Origin: Candidatus Dadabacteria bacterium
Lineage (GTDB): Bacteria; Desulfobacterota_D; UBA1144; Nemesobacterales; Nemesobacteraceae
Length of the DNA: 64,000 nucleotides
Assembly (NCBI GenBank): GCA_009837205.1
Contig: VXTZ01000017.1
Coordinates: forward strand, 62,001-126,000
Direction: 5' to 3'
How positions within the stretch are numbered: position 1 is the stretch's first letter; each line of letters starts with the position of its first letter. Below the pieces are notes generated by a model. That model saw only the letters and a list, made by a program, of their open reading frames with translations, searched no databases and was not told where the DNA came from. Shown one piece after another: positions 52,923 to 61,047 of this stretch. The position numbers and the translations under genes were made by a program.

Positions 52923-53714
52923 TCAGTTTTTTGCGAGAAAATCAAGCACGGTCTTGTCCGCCTCGGCTTGACACTCCCTCCAGAATCCGTGGCCAACGTC
53001 CGCAAACGCTTTTTCAACCGTATTCGGTATAAGTTCCACCAGTTTCTTCGATCTCTCGGGAGGCGTGACTATATCACGCTCCCCGTACATGATCAGGGTT
53101 TCCGCGGAGATCTTCCCGAGTCGGGCCAGTACGTCGTGGTTCTCGCATGCGTAGCTCTGGTTTCTGTATCCGGCAGCCGCATCGGGGTCAGCGGGAACTT
53201 CCCGGATTCTGCCTACCAAGGAGTCGTAGTTCTCTTCTATGTATTTCCTTCGGTATCCGAGGAAAAGCGCAAAAACCCATCCCGCCCCGGGCCCCGCTTT
53301 ATCCACTATGTCCCTCGCGGTTTTGATGAGCAGATTTCCGACCTCATCCCTGTGTGCGGAGGAGCATCCCATAACGAGCCTGTTTACCCTCTCGGGGTAT
53401 TTTATGCCCAGCCACTGGCATATCATTCCGCCCATTGATTTTCCGACGAAGTGGGCTTTCTCTATACCGAGAAAGTCCAGAAGCCCTGCGGTGTCAACCG
53501 CCATCTGCTCCATCGTATAGGGATAATCGGGTTTATCGGAGCGGCCCGAACCCCTGTTATCAAGTGCTATCACGCGGAAATGCTCCGAGTAGATGGGAAC
53601 CTGCACATCCCAGCTCTCAAGACTGCTCCCAAGGCCGTGGATGAGTACGAGCGGATCCCCCTTCCCATGCTCTTTATAATAAAGATTTATTCCGTTTGTC
53701 TCTGCGTATGGCAT
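52923..53714 (-). CDS. alpha/beta-fold hydrolase
   Basis: The 263-residue protein has the classical fold: oxyanion motif LVLIHGLGSSLESWD, nucleophile Ser in GKSMGGM, acid Asp in YGERDIVTP and His in DVGHGFWRE. DNRGSGRSDKPD is typical of the 3-oxoadipate enol-lactonase/epoxide-hydrolase-like branch. Substrate is unknown and there are no catabolic neighbours. The stop is 24 bases after ruvX's end, so it is probably co-transcribed with ruvX. Confidence 0.9.
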   Translation of the reverse strand: MPYAETNGINLYYKEHGKGDPLVLIHGLGSSLESWDVQVPIYSEHFRVIALDNRGSGRSDKPDYPYTMEQMAVDTAGLLDFLGIEKAHFVGKSMGGMICQWLGIKYPERVNRLVMGCSSAHRDEVGNLLIKTARDIVDKAGPGAGWVFALFLGYRRKYIEENYDSLVGRIREVPADPDAAAGYRNQSYACENHDVLARLGKISAETLIMYGERDIVTPPERSKKLVELIPNTVEKAFADVGHGFWRECQAEADKTVLDFLAKN

Positions 53715-53737
53715 GTCGGGTCTCTCCCGAGGTTTGC

Positions 53738-54184
53738 CTAGTACCTGCTCAGAAGATACTCTTCCAGTATTATTGTAGCGGCCATCTTGTCTATTACTGT
53801 TTTTCGCTTCTTTCTTCCCGTACCGGCTTCTATCAGTGTCTGCTCCGCAGTCCTGGTGGAGAAGCTCTCATCCCAGTATTTCACCGAAAGGCCCAGAGAA
53901 TCTCGAATGCGTTCGGAGAATTTCCTGATGTTCTTTGCCCTGTTCCCGAGAGAACCGTCCTGGTTGTAAGGTATCCCTACGAGGATTTCGCAGGGGGAGT
54001 ATGGCTCTATTATATCGCGAAGCCGCACAAGGTCTTTTTTCTCGTTTTCCCGACTTATGGTACAGACGCCGTTTGCCGTGATCCCCAGCTCGTCGCTTAC
54101 GGCAACCCCTATCGTCTTGGTCCCTATATCAAGCGAGATTATCCTTCCCGAAGTTCTGTTTTGCTTCTCAGCCGGTGTTTTCAT
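53738..54184 (-). CDS. ruvX: Holliday-junction resolvase-like pre-16S rRNA nuclease (YqgF)
   Basis: The 148-residue RNase H-fold protein has [20 protein letters not shown], the Asp/Glu catalytic points with [15 protein letters not shown], and [12 protein letters not shown] at the C-terminus. YqgF matures the 16S rRNA 5' end and has been described as a resolvase. ATG 54184 has CTGGAG upstream. Its start codon lies inside the final codons of a degraded symporter gene, so it was once coupled to that gene. Confidence 0.93.
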   Translation of the reverse strand: MKTPAEKQNRTSGRIISLDIGTKTIGVAVSDELGITANGVCTISRENEKKDLVRLRDIIEPYSPCEILVGIPYNQDGSLGNRAKNIRKFSERIRDSLGLSVKYWDESFSTRTAEQTLIEAGTGRKKRKTVIDKMAATIILEEYLLSRY

Positions 54185-54290
54185 CGGGCTCCAGTTTCTC
54201 TATGACTGCCGCTCCTATGCTGTTTCCCCATACGTTTATGGTAGTACGGAACCTGTCCAAAAACCAGTCTGTTTTTTGATATGAAGGATT
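54168..54290 (-). pseudogene. C-terminal remnant of a dicarboxylate/amino acid:cation symporter (DAACS)
   Basis: In the minus strand an open stretch of 40 codons ends at TGA 54170-54168 and reads [19 protein letters not shown] followed by AAVIEKLEP. This matches the last transmembrane segment and C-terminus of the GltP/GltT/EAAT family, including the conserved Asp and the NV pair. In-frame TGA (54293-54291) lies just upstream and no further symporter sequence is seen before the DUF3568 gene, so only the end survives. It overlaps the ruvX start by 17 bases, showing the ancestral operon order symporter-ruvX. Confidence 0.82.
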
Positions 54291-54372
54291 TCATGGATGT
54301 TGACTCTTTTTCTTCCTAAGTTAAGTTAAGTAACCATACAGGTTTTTTTTGTAAAGCCTGCCGGGAGTGAAA

Positions 54373-54771
54373 ATGAATTTCCTGCCAAAAAAGTATCACG
54401 CCGTGCTTTTCTGCTTGCTTGCATTTGTTTTTTCTTCGGGTTGCGTGCTGGTGATGGGTGGAGCGGTCGGCGGCGGTACTGCGGCTTATCTCAGGGGAGT
54501 TCTAAAGAGCAAGGAAACCACCTCGTTTGACAATGTCTGGTTTGCGGTGGTGGAGGTGGTGGAACAGCAGGAGTTTGAGGTAACAAAAAAAGAAAGCAAT
54601 GTGGGCAAGGCGCTTATCGAAGCCAAGCTTCGCGACCAAGCTAAAATGATTTATATGACCGTCAAGTACGACAAGCCCGAGATAACCGATCTGATTATCC
54701 GCGTGGGCATCTGGGGAGATGAGGAAGAGTCAAGGCGCATACTCAAGCTTATTCACGAAAAACTCTACTGA
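54373..54771 (+). CDS. DUF3568 family lipoprotein
   Basis: The roughly 132-residue protein has a lipoprotein signal with lipobox FSSGC after a hydrophobic stretch, then VMGGAVGGGTAAYLRGVL, a glycine-rich segment. The body is VWFAVVEVVEQQEFEVTKKE, matching DUF3568 proteins of deltaproteobacteria. It should be anchored in the outer or inner membrane. ATG 54373 has CGGGAG at good spacing and is preferred to GTG 54367. It probably replaced the lost symporter upstream region. Function unknown. Confidence 0.82.
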   Translation: MNFLPKKYHAVLFCLLAFVFSSGCVLVMGGAVGGGTAAYLRGVLKSKETTSFDNVWFAVVEVVEQQEFEVTKKESNVGKALIEAKLRDQAKMIYMTVKYDKPEITDLIIRVGIWGDEEESRRILKLIHEKLY

Positions 54772-54838
54772 ACAACAGAGACGACCGGTCTGACACCCCA
54801 CCTCAGGGAAGGGGTCTGGACCTGGGTGATGTGCGATT

Positions 54839-55192
54839 ATGAAAGAAGACTCCCGGATCAATTATGTCGAGTTGCCGGCAGAAGACTTCACTAAGGCCAA
54901 GGCGTTTTACGGCGATGTGTTCGGCTGGACCTTTCAGGACTACGGCGACTGCTACTGCGCCTTCAATGACGGCAGCATGGACGGCGGCTTCTACCGCTCT
55001 CCGCTACAGTCCGACAGCAGCCAGTGCGCTGCGCTGGTGGTGCTTTACGCGGAAGATCTGGAAGCCACGCTGGAACGCATCACTGCCGCCGGAGGCGAAC
55101 TCTGCAAGCCGATATTCTCCTTCCCCGGAGGGCGGCGGTTTCATTTTCTAGATCCCAACCGCAATGAACTGGCGGTCTGGAGCGAGCGGTAG
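54839..55192 (+). CDS. VOC family (glyoxalase/bleomycin resistance-like) protein
   Basis: The 117-residue single-module protein begins with INYVELPAEDFTKAKAFYGD and VFGWTFQDYG, and ends PGGRRFHFLDPNRNELAVWS, the two beta-alpha-beta-beta-beta halves of the vicinal oxygen chelate fold. The final Glu is the usual metal ligand. Its first metal ligand position is not clear. Substrate unknown; family members act in glyoxalase, antibiotic binding or dioxygenase chemistry. It is a lone gene between DUF3568 and DUF1152, with locally higher GC. Confidence 0.85.
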   Translation: MKEDSRINYVELPAEDFTKAKAFYGDVFGWTFQDYGDCYCAFNDGSMDGGFYRSPLQSDSSQCAALVVLYAEDLEATLERITAAGGELCKPIFSFPGGRRFHFLDPNRNELAVWSER

Positions 55193-55203
55193 GAAGCGGC
55201 TTT

Positions 55204-55234
55204 CCCGATGACCCGTGAAAATGCTACCATCGGG
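55204..55234. terminator. possible stem-loop between convergent VOC and DUF1152 genes
   Basis: CCCGATG (55204-55210) pairs with CATCGGG (55228-55234). It sits just after the VOC stop and before the DUF1152 stop (minus), a natural terminator site. There is no T-run, so it is only a candidate. Confidence 0.25.
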
Positions 55235-55271
55235 TCGGCGGTATAGTTTCAACTGTGGGCTATAAGTGCCA

Positions 55272-56213
55272 TTAGTTTTTCCCGAGATTTTCGTAAAGTT
55301 CCATTTCAACATCAAGTTCCGTCCTGATTCCCGCTTCGTTAAGCTTTGTGTTTGCTTCCCCTATCGTCTTGCATCCGTAGACTGCTTGCGCTGGTCTTGA
55401 CACCTTTTCGTAAACCACTTGGGGATCTACGTAGAAAGTTACTGTGGAACTTATATCGAGTTCGACTTTTCTTCTGCCATTCCTTATTGAAGTAGTGCTG
55501 AAAACTCCTTTTGCGTATTCAACGGGTCCTCTGCTTGCCTCGGTGGGTATCAAGCTTATCGCTTTTTCCATTAATTCCAGTGTGGTTGCGGATATACCCC
55601 AGCTCCCGAAAATTCCATTGTTCCGTGCTATGATGCCGAATGACCTCTCAAGTTCTTCCTTGGAGAGTTCTCCGTCGCTTCCGAAACCGAATACTCCCAT
55701 TACGGTAGGTATCTGGAAGCTCTGTCTGTAAAGCGCCGCGGTCATTATGGCGTCGGCGAGCGGACTCATGAGTCCCTTTTCGTCTCCGAATCCAAGCACA
55801 TCTCCGCCGACGTCTATTCCCACCACCAGATCTGCGCCGAGTTTTTCGGCGGCGTCCGTTATTCCCTCAAAAACCTTCTCCGGACCGTAACTTATATCGA
55901 CAAGAAGAGTTTCCTCTCCCAGAACTTCGGCCATGCCTGCCTCGGCGAATCTCGCTCCGCCTCGGGTGGTGGAATCTTTGTTGCACTTCCAGACCACGTC
56001 GTTTATCTCGCGGACATTGTGTGATTCTTCAAGCTTTCTGGGCCCTGGATCGGGGTCTATTGTGAAGCGCTCCCAGCTAAGTCCTCCCAGAACGCATTGC
56101 GTTCCGTTTATCTCGAGCAGGTTTGCCGTCGGAAGAGTTCCGACTATATCCCCCCCTCCTCCTATTCCGAGCAAAATAGCCTTTTTCGAATTTTTAAGGA
56201 TTTTCTCAAGCAT
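55272..56213 (-). CDS. DUF1152 domain protein
   Basis: The 313-residue cytoplasmic protein has the DUF1152 pattern: an N-terminal Gly-rich loop AILLGIGGGGDIVGTLPTAN, then LVVGIDVGGDVLGFGDEKG and SPLADAIMTAALYR. The Gly-rich start suggests nucleotide or sugar-phosphate binding. Function is uncharacterised in bacteria and archaea. It is divergent from the BtrH-like gene, whose chosen ATG lies 145 bases away. Confidence 0.85.
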   Translation of the reverse strand: MLEKILKNSKKAILLGIGGGGDIVGTLPTANLLEINGTQCVLGGLSWERFTIDPDPGPRKLEESHNVREINDVVWKCNKDSTTRGGARFAEAGMAEVLGEETLLVDISYGPEKVFEGITDAAEKLGADLVVGIDVGGDVLGFGDEKGLMSPLADAIMTAALYRQSFQIPTVMGVFGFGSDGELSKEELERSFGIIARNNGIFGSWGISATTLELMEKAISLIPTEASRGPVEYAKGVFSTTSIRNGRRKVELDISSTVTFYVDPQVVYEKVSRPAQAVYGCKTIGEANTKLNEAGIRTELDVEMELYENLGKN

Positions 56214-56357
56214 GCTGATTTATCCGTGGTGATGATTACTAATATCCGTTCTGGCGCAATGATCAAGATGGCTTCCCCGAGTGATGAGTGTTGTTCCGGG
56301 GTCTTTATGGAATATCGATTTCCGGCTATATTAATTTCCTCGGTTCTGCGGCTTTTT

Positions 56358-57401
56358 ATGAAGAAGATAATAAATGACTGGAAACACTTAAAAGGGGTGC
56401 ACTGCGGTTCTGCGGCGCTGAGAGATATATGCCTCTACTACGGACACGATCTCTCGGAGCAGATGTGTTTCGGGCTGGGAGCCGGGCTCGGTTTTTATTA
56501 CTCCTGTGAAGAGGGAATGAATCCGAGCAGGATTATACAGCCTCGCGGTCCCCTGATGGAAATTAATTTCCTGAGAAGTTTCGGTGTTGATGTCACCGAC
56601 TGGAAGTACGAGGACGACAACGAGCGGGCCTCGGATGACCTCAGGGAGTTTATTGACATGGACGTTCCGGTGTTGATACAGGCCGATATCTGCTACCTTG
56701 AATACTTTGACTCCAAGACCCATTTTCCCGGGCACATAATAGCGGTATGCGGATACGACGACTCCGAATCCGTTTTTTACGTGGCGGACAATTCGTTTGA
56801 AGATCTCCAGACTGTCTCTTTTGAGAATATGGCGAAAGCGAGAAGCTCAAAAGCAAGGCCGTACCCCCTTTCCAACAACTGTGTTGAAGTGAAGTTTCTT
56901 GAAGACGGCTTCGATGCTGAGGAGATGATTCTTAGTGCCGTGAGGAAAAACGCCGAGATGATGCTTGAAGGCAGGACCACTCTAAGAGGGACTTCAGGCA
57001 TTGAGATTATAAGGAAATGGGCCGAGGACCTTCCTGGCTGGGGGGATCTTGCCGACTGGAAGTGGGCCTCTAGGTTTACTTACCAGGTCATATGCAGAAG
57101 AGGGGTCTGCGGTGCTGCTTTCAGGTGGTTTTACAGGGATTTCCTCGAAGAAGTCTCTCCGGTGCTTTCCACTTTTTACGGGGCGGGCCTCCCCGACGAG
57201 ATGAACAGTATCGGTCAGAATTGGTACGACATGGGAATGCTTTTCAAGGAGATAAGCGAGAGTGCTTCATGTGGAGAGGGATTCGAGCGTGCCTCGGAAC
57301 TAGCTTTTGATATATATGATCTTGAAAAGCGGTATTTTTGTTCCGTGCTTGAAAACTTCCCTGTCGTCGCTCCGGCGGGAGAAACAAAACGGAGTGAGTG
57401 A
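56358..57401 (+). CDS. BtrH N-terminal / DUF4872 domain protein
   Basis: The 347-residue protein begins MKKIINDWKHLKGVHCGSAAL with the Cys that BtrH-like peptidase-C39-fold proteins use, followed by ICLYYGHDLSEQMCFGLGAG and the His-Asp region HFPGHIIAVCGYDDSESVF. The C-terminal half is DUF4872. In butirosin synthesis BtrH moves an acyl group from a carrier protein to the antibiotic; more generally such proteins are acyltransferases. No antibiotic genes are nearby. A stand-alone carrier and ligase are encoded at 8668-10391. No Shine-Dalgarno is visible, so the start is somewhat uncertain. Confidence 0.82.
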   Translation: MKKIINDWKHLKGVHCGSAALRDICLYYGHDLSEQMCFGLGAGLGFYYSCEEGMNPSRIIQPRGPLMEINFLRSFGVDVTDWKYEDDNERASDDLREFIDMDVPVLIQADICYLEYFDSKTHFPGHIIAVCGYDDSESVFYVADNSFEDLQTVSFENMAKARSSKARPYPLSNNCVEVKFLEDGFDAEEMILSAVRKNAEMMLEGRTTLRGTSGIEIIRKWAEDLPGWGDLADWKWASRFTYQVICRRGVCGAAFRWFYRDFLEEVSPVLSTFYGAGLPDEMNSIGQNWYDMGMLFKEISESASCGEGFERASELAFDIYDLEKRYFCSVLENFPVVAPAGETKRSE

Positions 57402-57502
57402 GCATTGCACAAATATTTAAAAAATCGCTGTGGGATATCGATTCAAATTGCGAGGTTTTCTTGAGCTACGTCTCCGCGACGATGGAAATGTTGAAAAAAT
57501 AA
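57398..57502 (+). CDS. possible 34-codon small ORF coupled to the BtrH-like gene
   Basis: A GTG at 57398 overlaps the BtrH-like TGA stop and opens 34 codons beginning MSIAQIFKKSLWDIDSNCEV and ending in MLKK. Composition looks protein-like (amphipathic helix at start). GGAG lies three bases before the GTG, which is close. Too short to judge; may be a small protein or chance. Confidence 0.3.
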   Translation: MSIAQIFKKSLWDIDSNCEVFLSYVSATMEMLKK

Positions 57503-57518
57503 GGCATTCTATTAAATT
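57491..57518 (+). promoter_or_regulatory. possible promoter of the type II secretion operon
   Basis: TTGAAA (57491-57496, 5/6) and TAAATT (57513-57518, 4/6) are spaced by 16 bases. A start near 57525 would leave a 20-base leader with AAGGAA before the gspC ATG. Confidence 0.4.
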
Positions 57519-57545
57519 ATGTGGGATTAATTTAAGGAATTGACT

Positions 57546-58493
57546 ATGGTTTTGTTTATTTTAAGGAAGTATGTTTGGGTCGTAAACGTCTTGCTGATAG
57601 TCGCCATTGCGTACTCGGTTTCGGCCACGGTCAACAACGGCCTGCGCGACAAGATAGAGTCCGACAAGGGAGGCCTGACAGGCGAACACCTTTACAAGGA
57701 GAAGTACGGACAGGTTAAGATTCCCTATCGTTCAAGAGAGTACTACGACTCTATACTGAGAACAAACCTGTTTGGAACGGGCGGGTATGCTGGACAGATA
57801 GAAACGGGTGGTTTCTCGGAAGTTTTTGAGGGGGAAATTACCCCGAAAACTTCCCTCAAGCTTGAACTGCTTGGAACTTTCATACTCAAAAGCCGCACTA
57901 ATTCTGCGGCCAACAAGAGCATCGCCGTGATAAAGAATATGGAAAATAGCAAAATAAAGGGTTATTCTGAAGGGCAGTTGGTTGATCTTGTAACATCCGA
58001 AAAAGTGGAGGTAGTGAAAATAGACGACTGCGAAGTGACTATACGAAGAGCGGAAGGTCCCGAATTGATTACCTGCGGAAACGAGCTTGAATCCGTTTTT
58101 GCAAAAAGCCCCGCGAGTTCTTCAGTAAGGAACAGACCTTCTGTTAAGTCAAAAAAGTCGTCGGCTTCAGGGGTCAGCAAGGTCAGCGAGGGCTTGTACC
58201 AGATAGAGAGAGTGATGTTTGAAGAGCTGCTCGCTGAACCCAGCAGTTTAATAACCGAGGCTAAGATTGTGCCGCGCGATGACGGCATCAAGATCTTCGG
58301 AGTGAAAAGCCGGAGCGTGTTTTATAAAATGGGTCTTAGAAACGGGGATATAGTTCACCAGATAAATGAAGTTGCTTTAAACGATGTGCAGAGCGCTCTT
58401 TCACTTTTTACCGACTTGAGGGGCCAGAGTGAGTTTACCGTTGATTTCACGAGACAAGGTAAAAGAAAGAGTAACCGGTACACGGTTTACTAG
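57546..58493 (+). CDS. gspC: type II secretion system inner-membrane protein GspC, with PDZ domain
   Basis: GspC links the inner-membrane platform to the outer-membrane secretin and helps choose substrates. The roughly 315-residue protein has one N-terminal membrane helix (YVWVVNVLLIVAIAYSVSA), a periplasmic homology region (LKLELLGTFILKS, then IAVIKNM), a Ser/Lys-rich linker, and a C-terminal PDZ domain (GIKIFGVKSRSVFYKMGLR, NGDIVHQINEVAL). ATG 57546 with AAGGAA upstream is chosen over TTG 57540. It begins the gspC-D-E-F operon. Confidence 0.92.
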   Translation: MVLFILRKYVWVVNVLLIVAIAYSVSATVNNGLRDKIESDKGGLTGEHLYKEKYGQVKIPYRSREYYDSILRTNLFGTGGYAGQIETGGFSEVFEGEITPKTSLKLELLGTFILKSRTNSAANKSIAVIKNMENSKIKGYSEGQLVDLVTSEKVEVVKIDDCEVTIRRAEGPELITCGNELESVFAKSPASSSVRNRPSVKSKKSSASGVSKVSEGLYQIERVMFEELLAEPSSLITEAKIVPRDDGIKIFGVKSRSVFYKMGLRNGDIVHQINEVALNDVQSALSLFTDLRGQSEFTVDFTRQGKRKSNRYTVY

Positions 58494-58536
58494 GCCTAAT
58501 ACGAAAAAATTCAGTTTCTTAAGGTTAAAACAGATT

Positions 58537-61032
58537 ATGAAATACTTTCTGAATAAAAATCTTTTCCCAATTCTGTCAGCGGTTCTCGTCTTTTCCGCTT
58601 CCGTTCTCTGTCCCCAGTTGGCTCCTGCAGAGAAATCCGAGCCGCTTCCGGACCTTACGAGGGCTAAGGTTGTTGTCGCCCCGGGCACAAGGCTTAAAAA
58701 AGCGAACGGGGAGGATTCACCCGCGGAACCCACTGATATTGCCAAGGAAGCCACGGAGTTGCTGGCCGAGGAGGCCGCAAAGGATCCGGATAAGCAAGAC
58801 TTAAGGTCTCTCGGAAAAGATGCGTTGAAAGTTTCTGGCAACGAGACTTTGGAAGGCTTGGTCGAGGATCCTGGTCTACCGCTCGATTTAGCGGAGGAAG
58901 AAATTGTAGCCGAAGTTGAGAGGGCTCCTGGGCCGGAGACGAAGAAGCCTGAGGAAACAGTTGCGGTCTCGGGCGATGAAACTCTCGGTGAAGAGGGTGA
59001 GGAAATTCCCGAGGGCGAGGGGATGGTCAACCTTCGCTCCAACATGACGCTTAATGAGATGGTAAAGACCATAAGCGAGATCACCTCCGAGGTTTATCTC
59101 CTGAGTGACAAGATCAGGGACAAGAATGTGACGATCATAACTCCCGAGGGCGGTTTCGAGAAAGAGAATGCGTTTAGAATTTTTGAAATACTGCTCGATA
59201 TGAACGGCTATTCGGTCATAAGCGCGGAGGGAGTTAACAAGGTTGTCCCCAAAAAGGGGATAAAGTCAGAGAGCATACCGTTAAGACTGGATTTCGACCC
59301 TGCGGAGTCTTCCCAGAAATACGTGATGAAGCTGATAAAGCTTAAGAGCGTAAAAGCCAAAGGAATTTCCAACGTCCTTCGAGCTCTGGTTAGCAAGGAT
59401 GGGTTTATGAAGGCCCACGAACCGTCGAATACCCTGGTTGTGGTTGATAATGAACAGAACGTGAACAAGATAGCCGAAGTGATTGCGAATATTGATTACG
59501 AGAAGAAAATAGAGTTCATCAAAGTGCATAACACAAACTCGGCCAACGTTATTTTTAAGCTGCTTGAGATCTTCAATCCTAAAAGCGCCAAGGCCAAGCC
59601 GTCAAAAAGCAAGGATGGCGGTTTGATATCTGGAAGTTCTGAGCTATTAGGGTTTAAAGTGATAAACGACGAGAGGACAAATTCCATAATAGTGATTGCC
59701 GACCCGAGGGATCTTCCCCTGATAAAGGAGACGATCGCTGTTTTGGACATCGAGAGCGAGCACGCGGAACAGGACGTTTACGTTATAGCGGTTAAAAACG
59801 CCGACGCTGAGCAGATAATCGAAGTTCTGGGAAATCTGTTCGCGGAGGGGAAAGGGGGCGTAGTGTCTTCAGTTTCCTACCGTGATCAGACGCGGCAACC
59901 CGGCAGAACCGGCCAGCCTTCAAGCCGTCTCGGAGAGGGGAAAGTGGGCGGCAGCGGAAATGTCGGTGGTTTAGGTTCCCAGGGCGGGAACATCCAGAGG
60001 GGAGGGAGCGAGCAGACCGGCGCTTCAGTCATAGTGTCTTCGGGCGATGGGCTTAAGATAACTTCGGACCCGGCGACAAATTCCATCATAGTGATCGGTT
60101 CTCTCACGCAGTACAGAATGGTCAAGCAGATAGTGGATAAGCTTGACGTAAGGAGAAGGCAGGTGTTCGTGGAAGCCGCCATACTCGAGGTGGGCCTTGA
60201 TAACCTTAATGCGCTGGGAACCAATTTCGGTCTCGGCGTTACAATCGAGGGCGACAACCTAGGTTTTATCGGACAGCAACTGCCGGGCATCCCAAGTCTT
60301 CTCGGAGTTGCGGCTGATCCCACAATTGCAACTGCTTCCATAGGCAGTCTCTCGGGGCTCTTTCTCGGAGTGGTGGGAGAGGAAGTTGACCCCGACGGTT
60401 CGGGTCCGCTTCCGTCTCTTCCTTCGTTCTCCGCGGTGTTTCAGGCGCTGAGTTCCGTGACCGACGTCAACGTTCTTTCAACCCCGAGTATTATTACAAC
60501 CGACAACGAACCGGCCGAGATAGTAGTGGCTGACATAATACCGTTTCCGATGGGTAGCACTGTGGGAACAAGCGGCGTGACAGTTCAGACGATCGAGAGA
60601 TTGCCGGTGGGAATAAGGCTCAGCATCACCCCTCAGATAAGCGAAGGAGAATACCTTAACCTTGACATAGTGACCGAGGTTTCCTCTACCCGAGAGGCGC
60701 CCGCGGGACTTAACACCGCCCAGTTCGGCATTGCGACTACAACAAGAAGTGCCGATTCGTCGGTTATAGTCAAAAATGGGCAGACCCTCGTTATAGGTGG
60801 GCTGGTTCAGGACAGAGAAGAGGTGCTTCACAACAAAACACCTCTGCTCGGAGATATTCCGCTGATTGGAAACCTGTTCAGGTTCAAGCGCAATCAGAAC
60901 AGGAAGCTTAACCTGATGATACTTCTTACCCCACGGATAGTTGAGACGGAAAGCGATATGAAGCAGTTGCTTATGGATTACCAGAGAAGAAAGACCTTGC
61001 TTCATAGAAGGGATCTGAATACGCTTGAGTAA
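58537..61032 (+). CDS. gspD: type II secretion system secretin GspD
   Basis: GspD forms the outer-membrane channel. From ATG 58537 the protein has about 831 residues, longer than usual. It has a signal peptide (ILSAVLVFSASVLCPQLAP), an acidic low-complexity region (about 35-160), N0 (MVNLRSNMTLNEMVKTISE), N1, N2 and N3 domains with a Gly/Ser-rich insert (about 450-495, GKVGGSGNVGGLGSQGG), and the C-terminal secretin domain (VEAAILEV, DVNVLSTPSIITTDNEPAEI, RSADSSVIVKNGQTLVIGG). The acidic extension is unusual. The start lies 43 bases after the gspC stop. Confidence 0.94.
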   Translation: MKYFLNKNLFPILSAVLVFSASVLCPQLAPAEKSEPLPDLTRAKVVVAPGTRLKKANGEDSPAEPTDIAKEATELLAEEAAKDPDKQDLRSLGKDALKVSGNETLEGLVEDPGLPLDLAEEEIVAEVERAPGPETKKPEETVAVSGDETLGEEGEEIPEGEGMVNLRSNMTLNEMVKTISEITSEVYLLSDKIRDKNVTIITPEGGFEKENAFRIFEILLDMNGYSVISAEGVNKVVPKKGIKSESIPLRLDFDPAESSQKYVMKLIKLKSVKAKGISNVLRALVSKDGFMKAHEPSNTLVVVDNEQNVNKIAEVIANIDYEKKIEFIKVHNTNSANVIFKLLEIFNPKSAKAKPSKSKDGGLISGSSELLGFKVINDERTNSIIVIADPRDLPLIKETIAVLDIESEHAEQDVYVIAVKNADAEQIIEVLGNLFAEGKGGVVSSVSYRDQTRQPGRTGQPSSRLGEGKVGGSGNVGGLGSQGGNIQRGGSEQTGASVIVSSGDGLKITSDPATNSIIVIGSLTQYRMVKQIVDKLDVRRRQVFVEAAILEVGLDNLNALGTNFGLGVTIEGDNLGFIGQQLPGIPSLLGVAADPTIATASIGSLSGLFLGVVGEEVDPDGSGPLPSLPSFSAVFQALSSVTDVNVLSTPSIITTDNEPAEIVVADIIPFPMGSTVGTSGVTVQTIERLPVGIRLSITPQISEGEYLNLDIVTEVSSTREAPAGLNTAQFGIATTTRSADSSVIVKNGQTLVIGGLVQDREEVLHNKTPLLGDIPLIGNLFRFKRNQNRKLNLMILLTPRIVETESDMKQLLMDYQRRKTLLHRRDLNTLE

Positions 61033-61047
61033 GGAAGTTTTTAGAAA

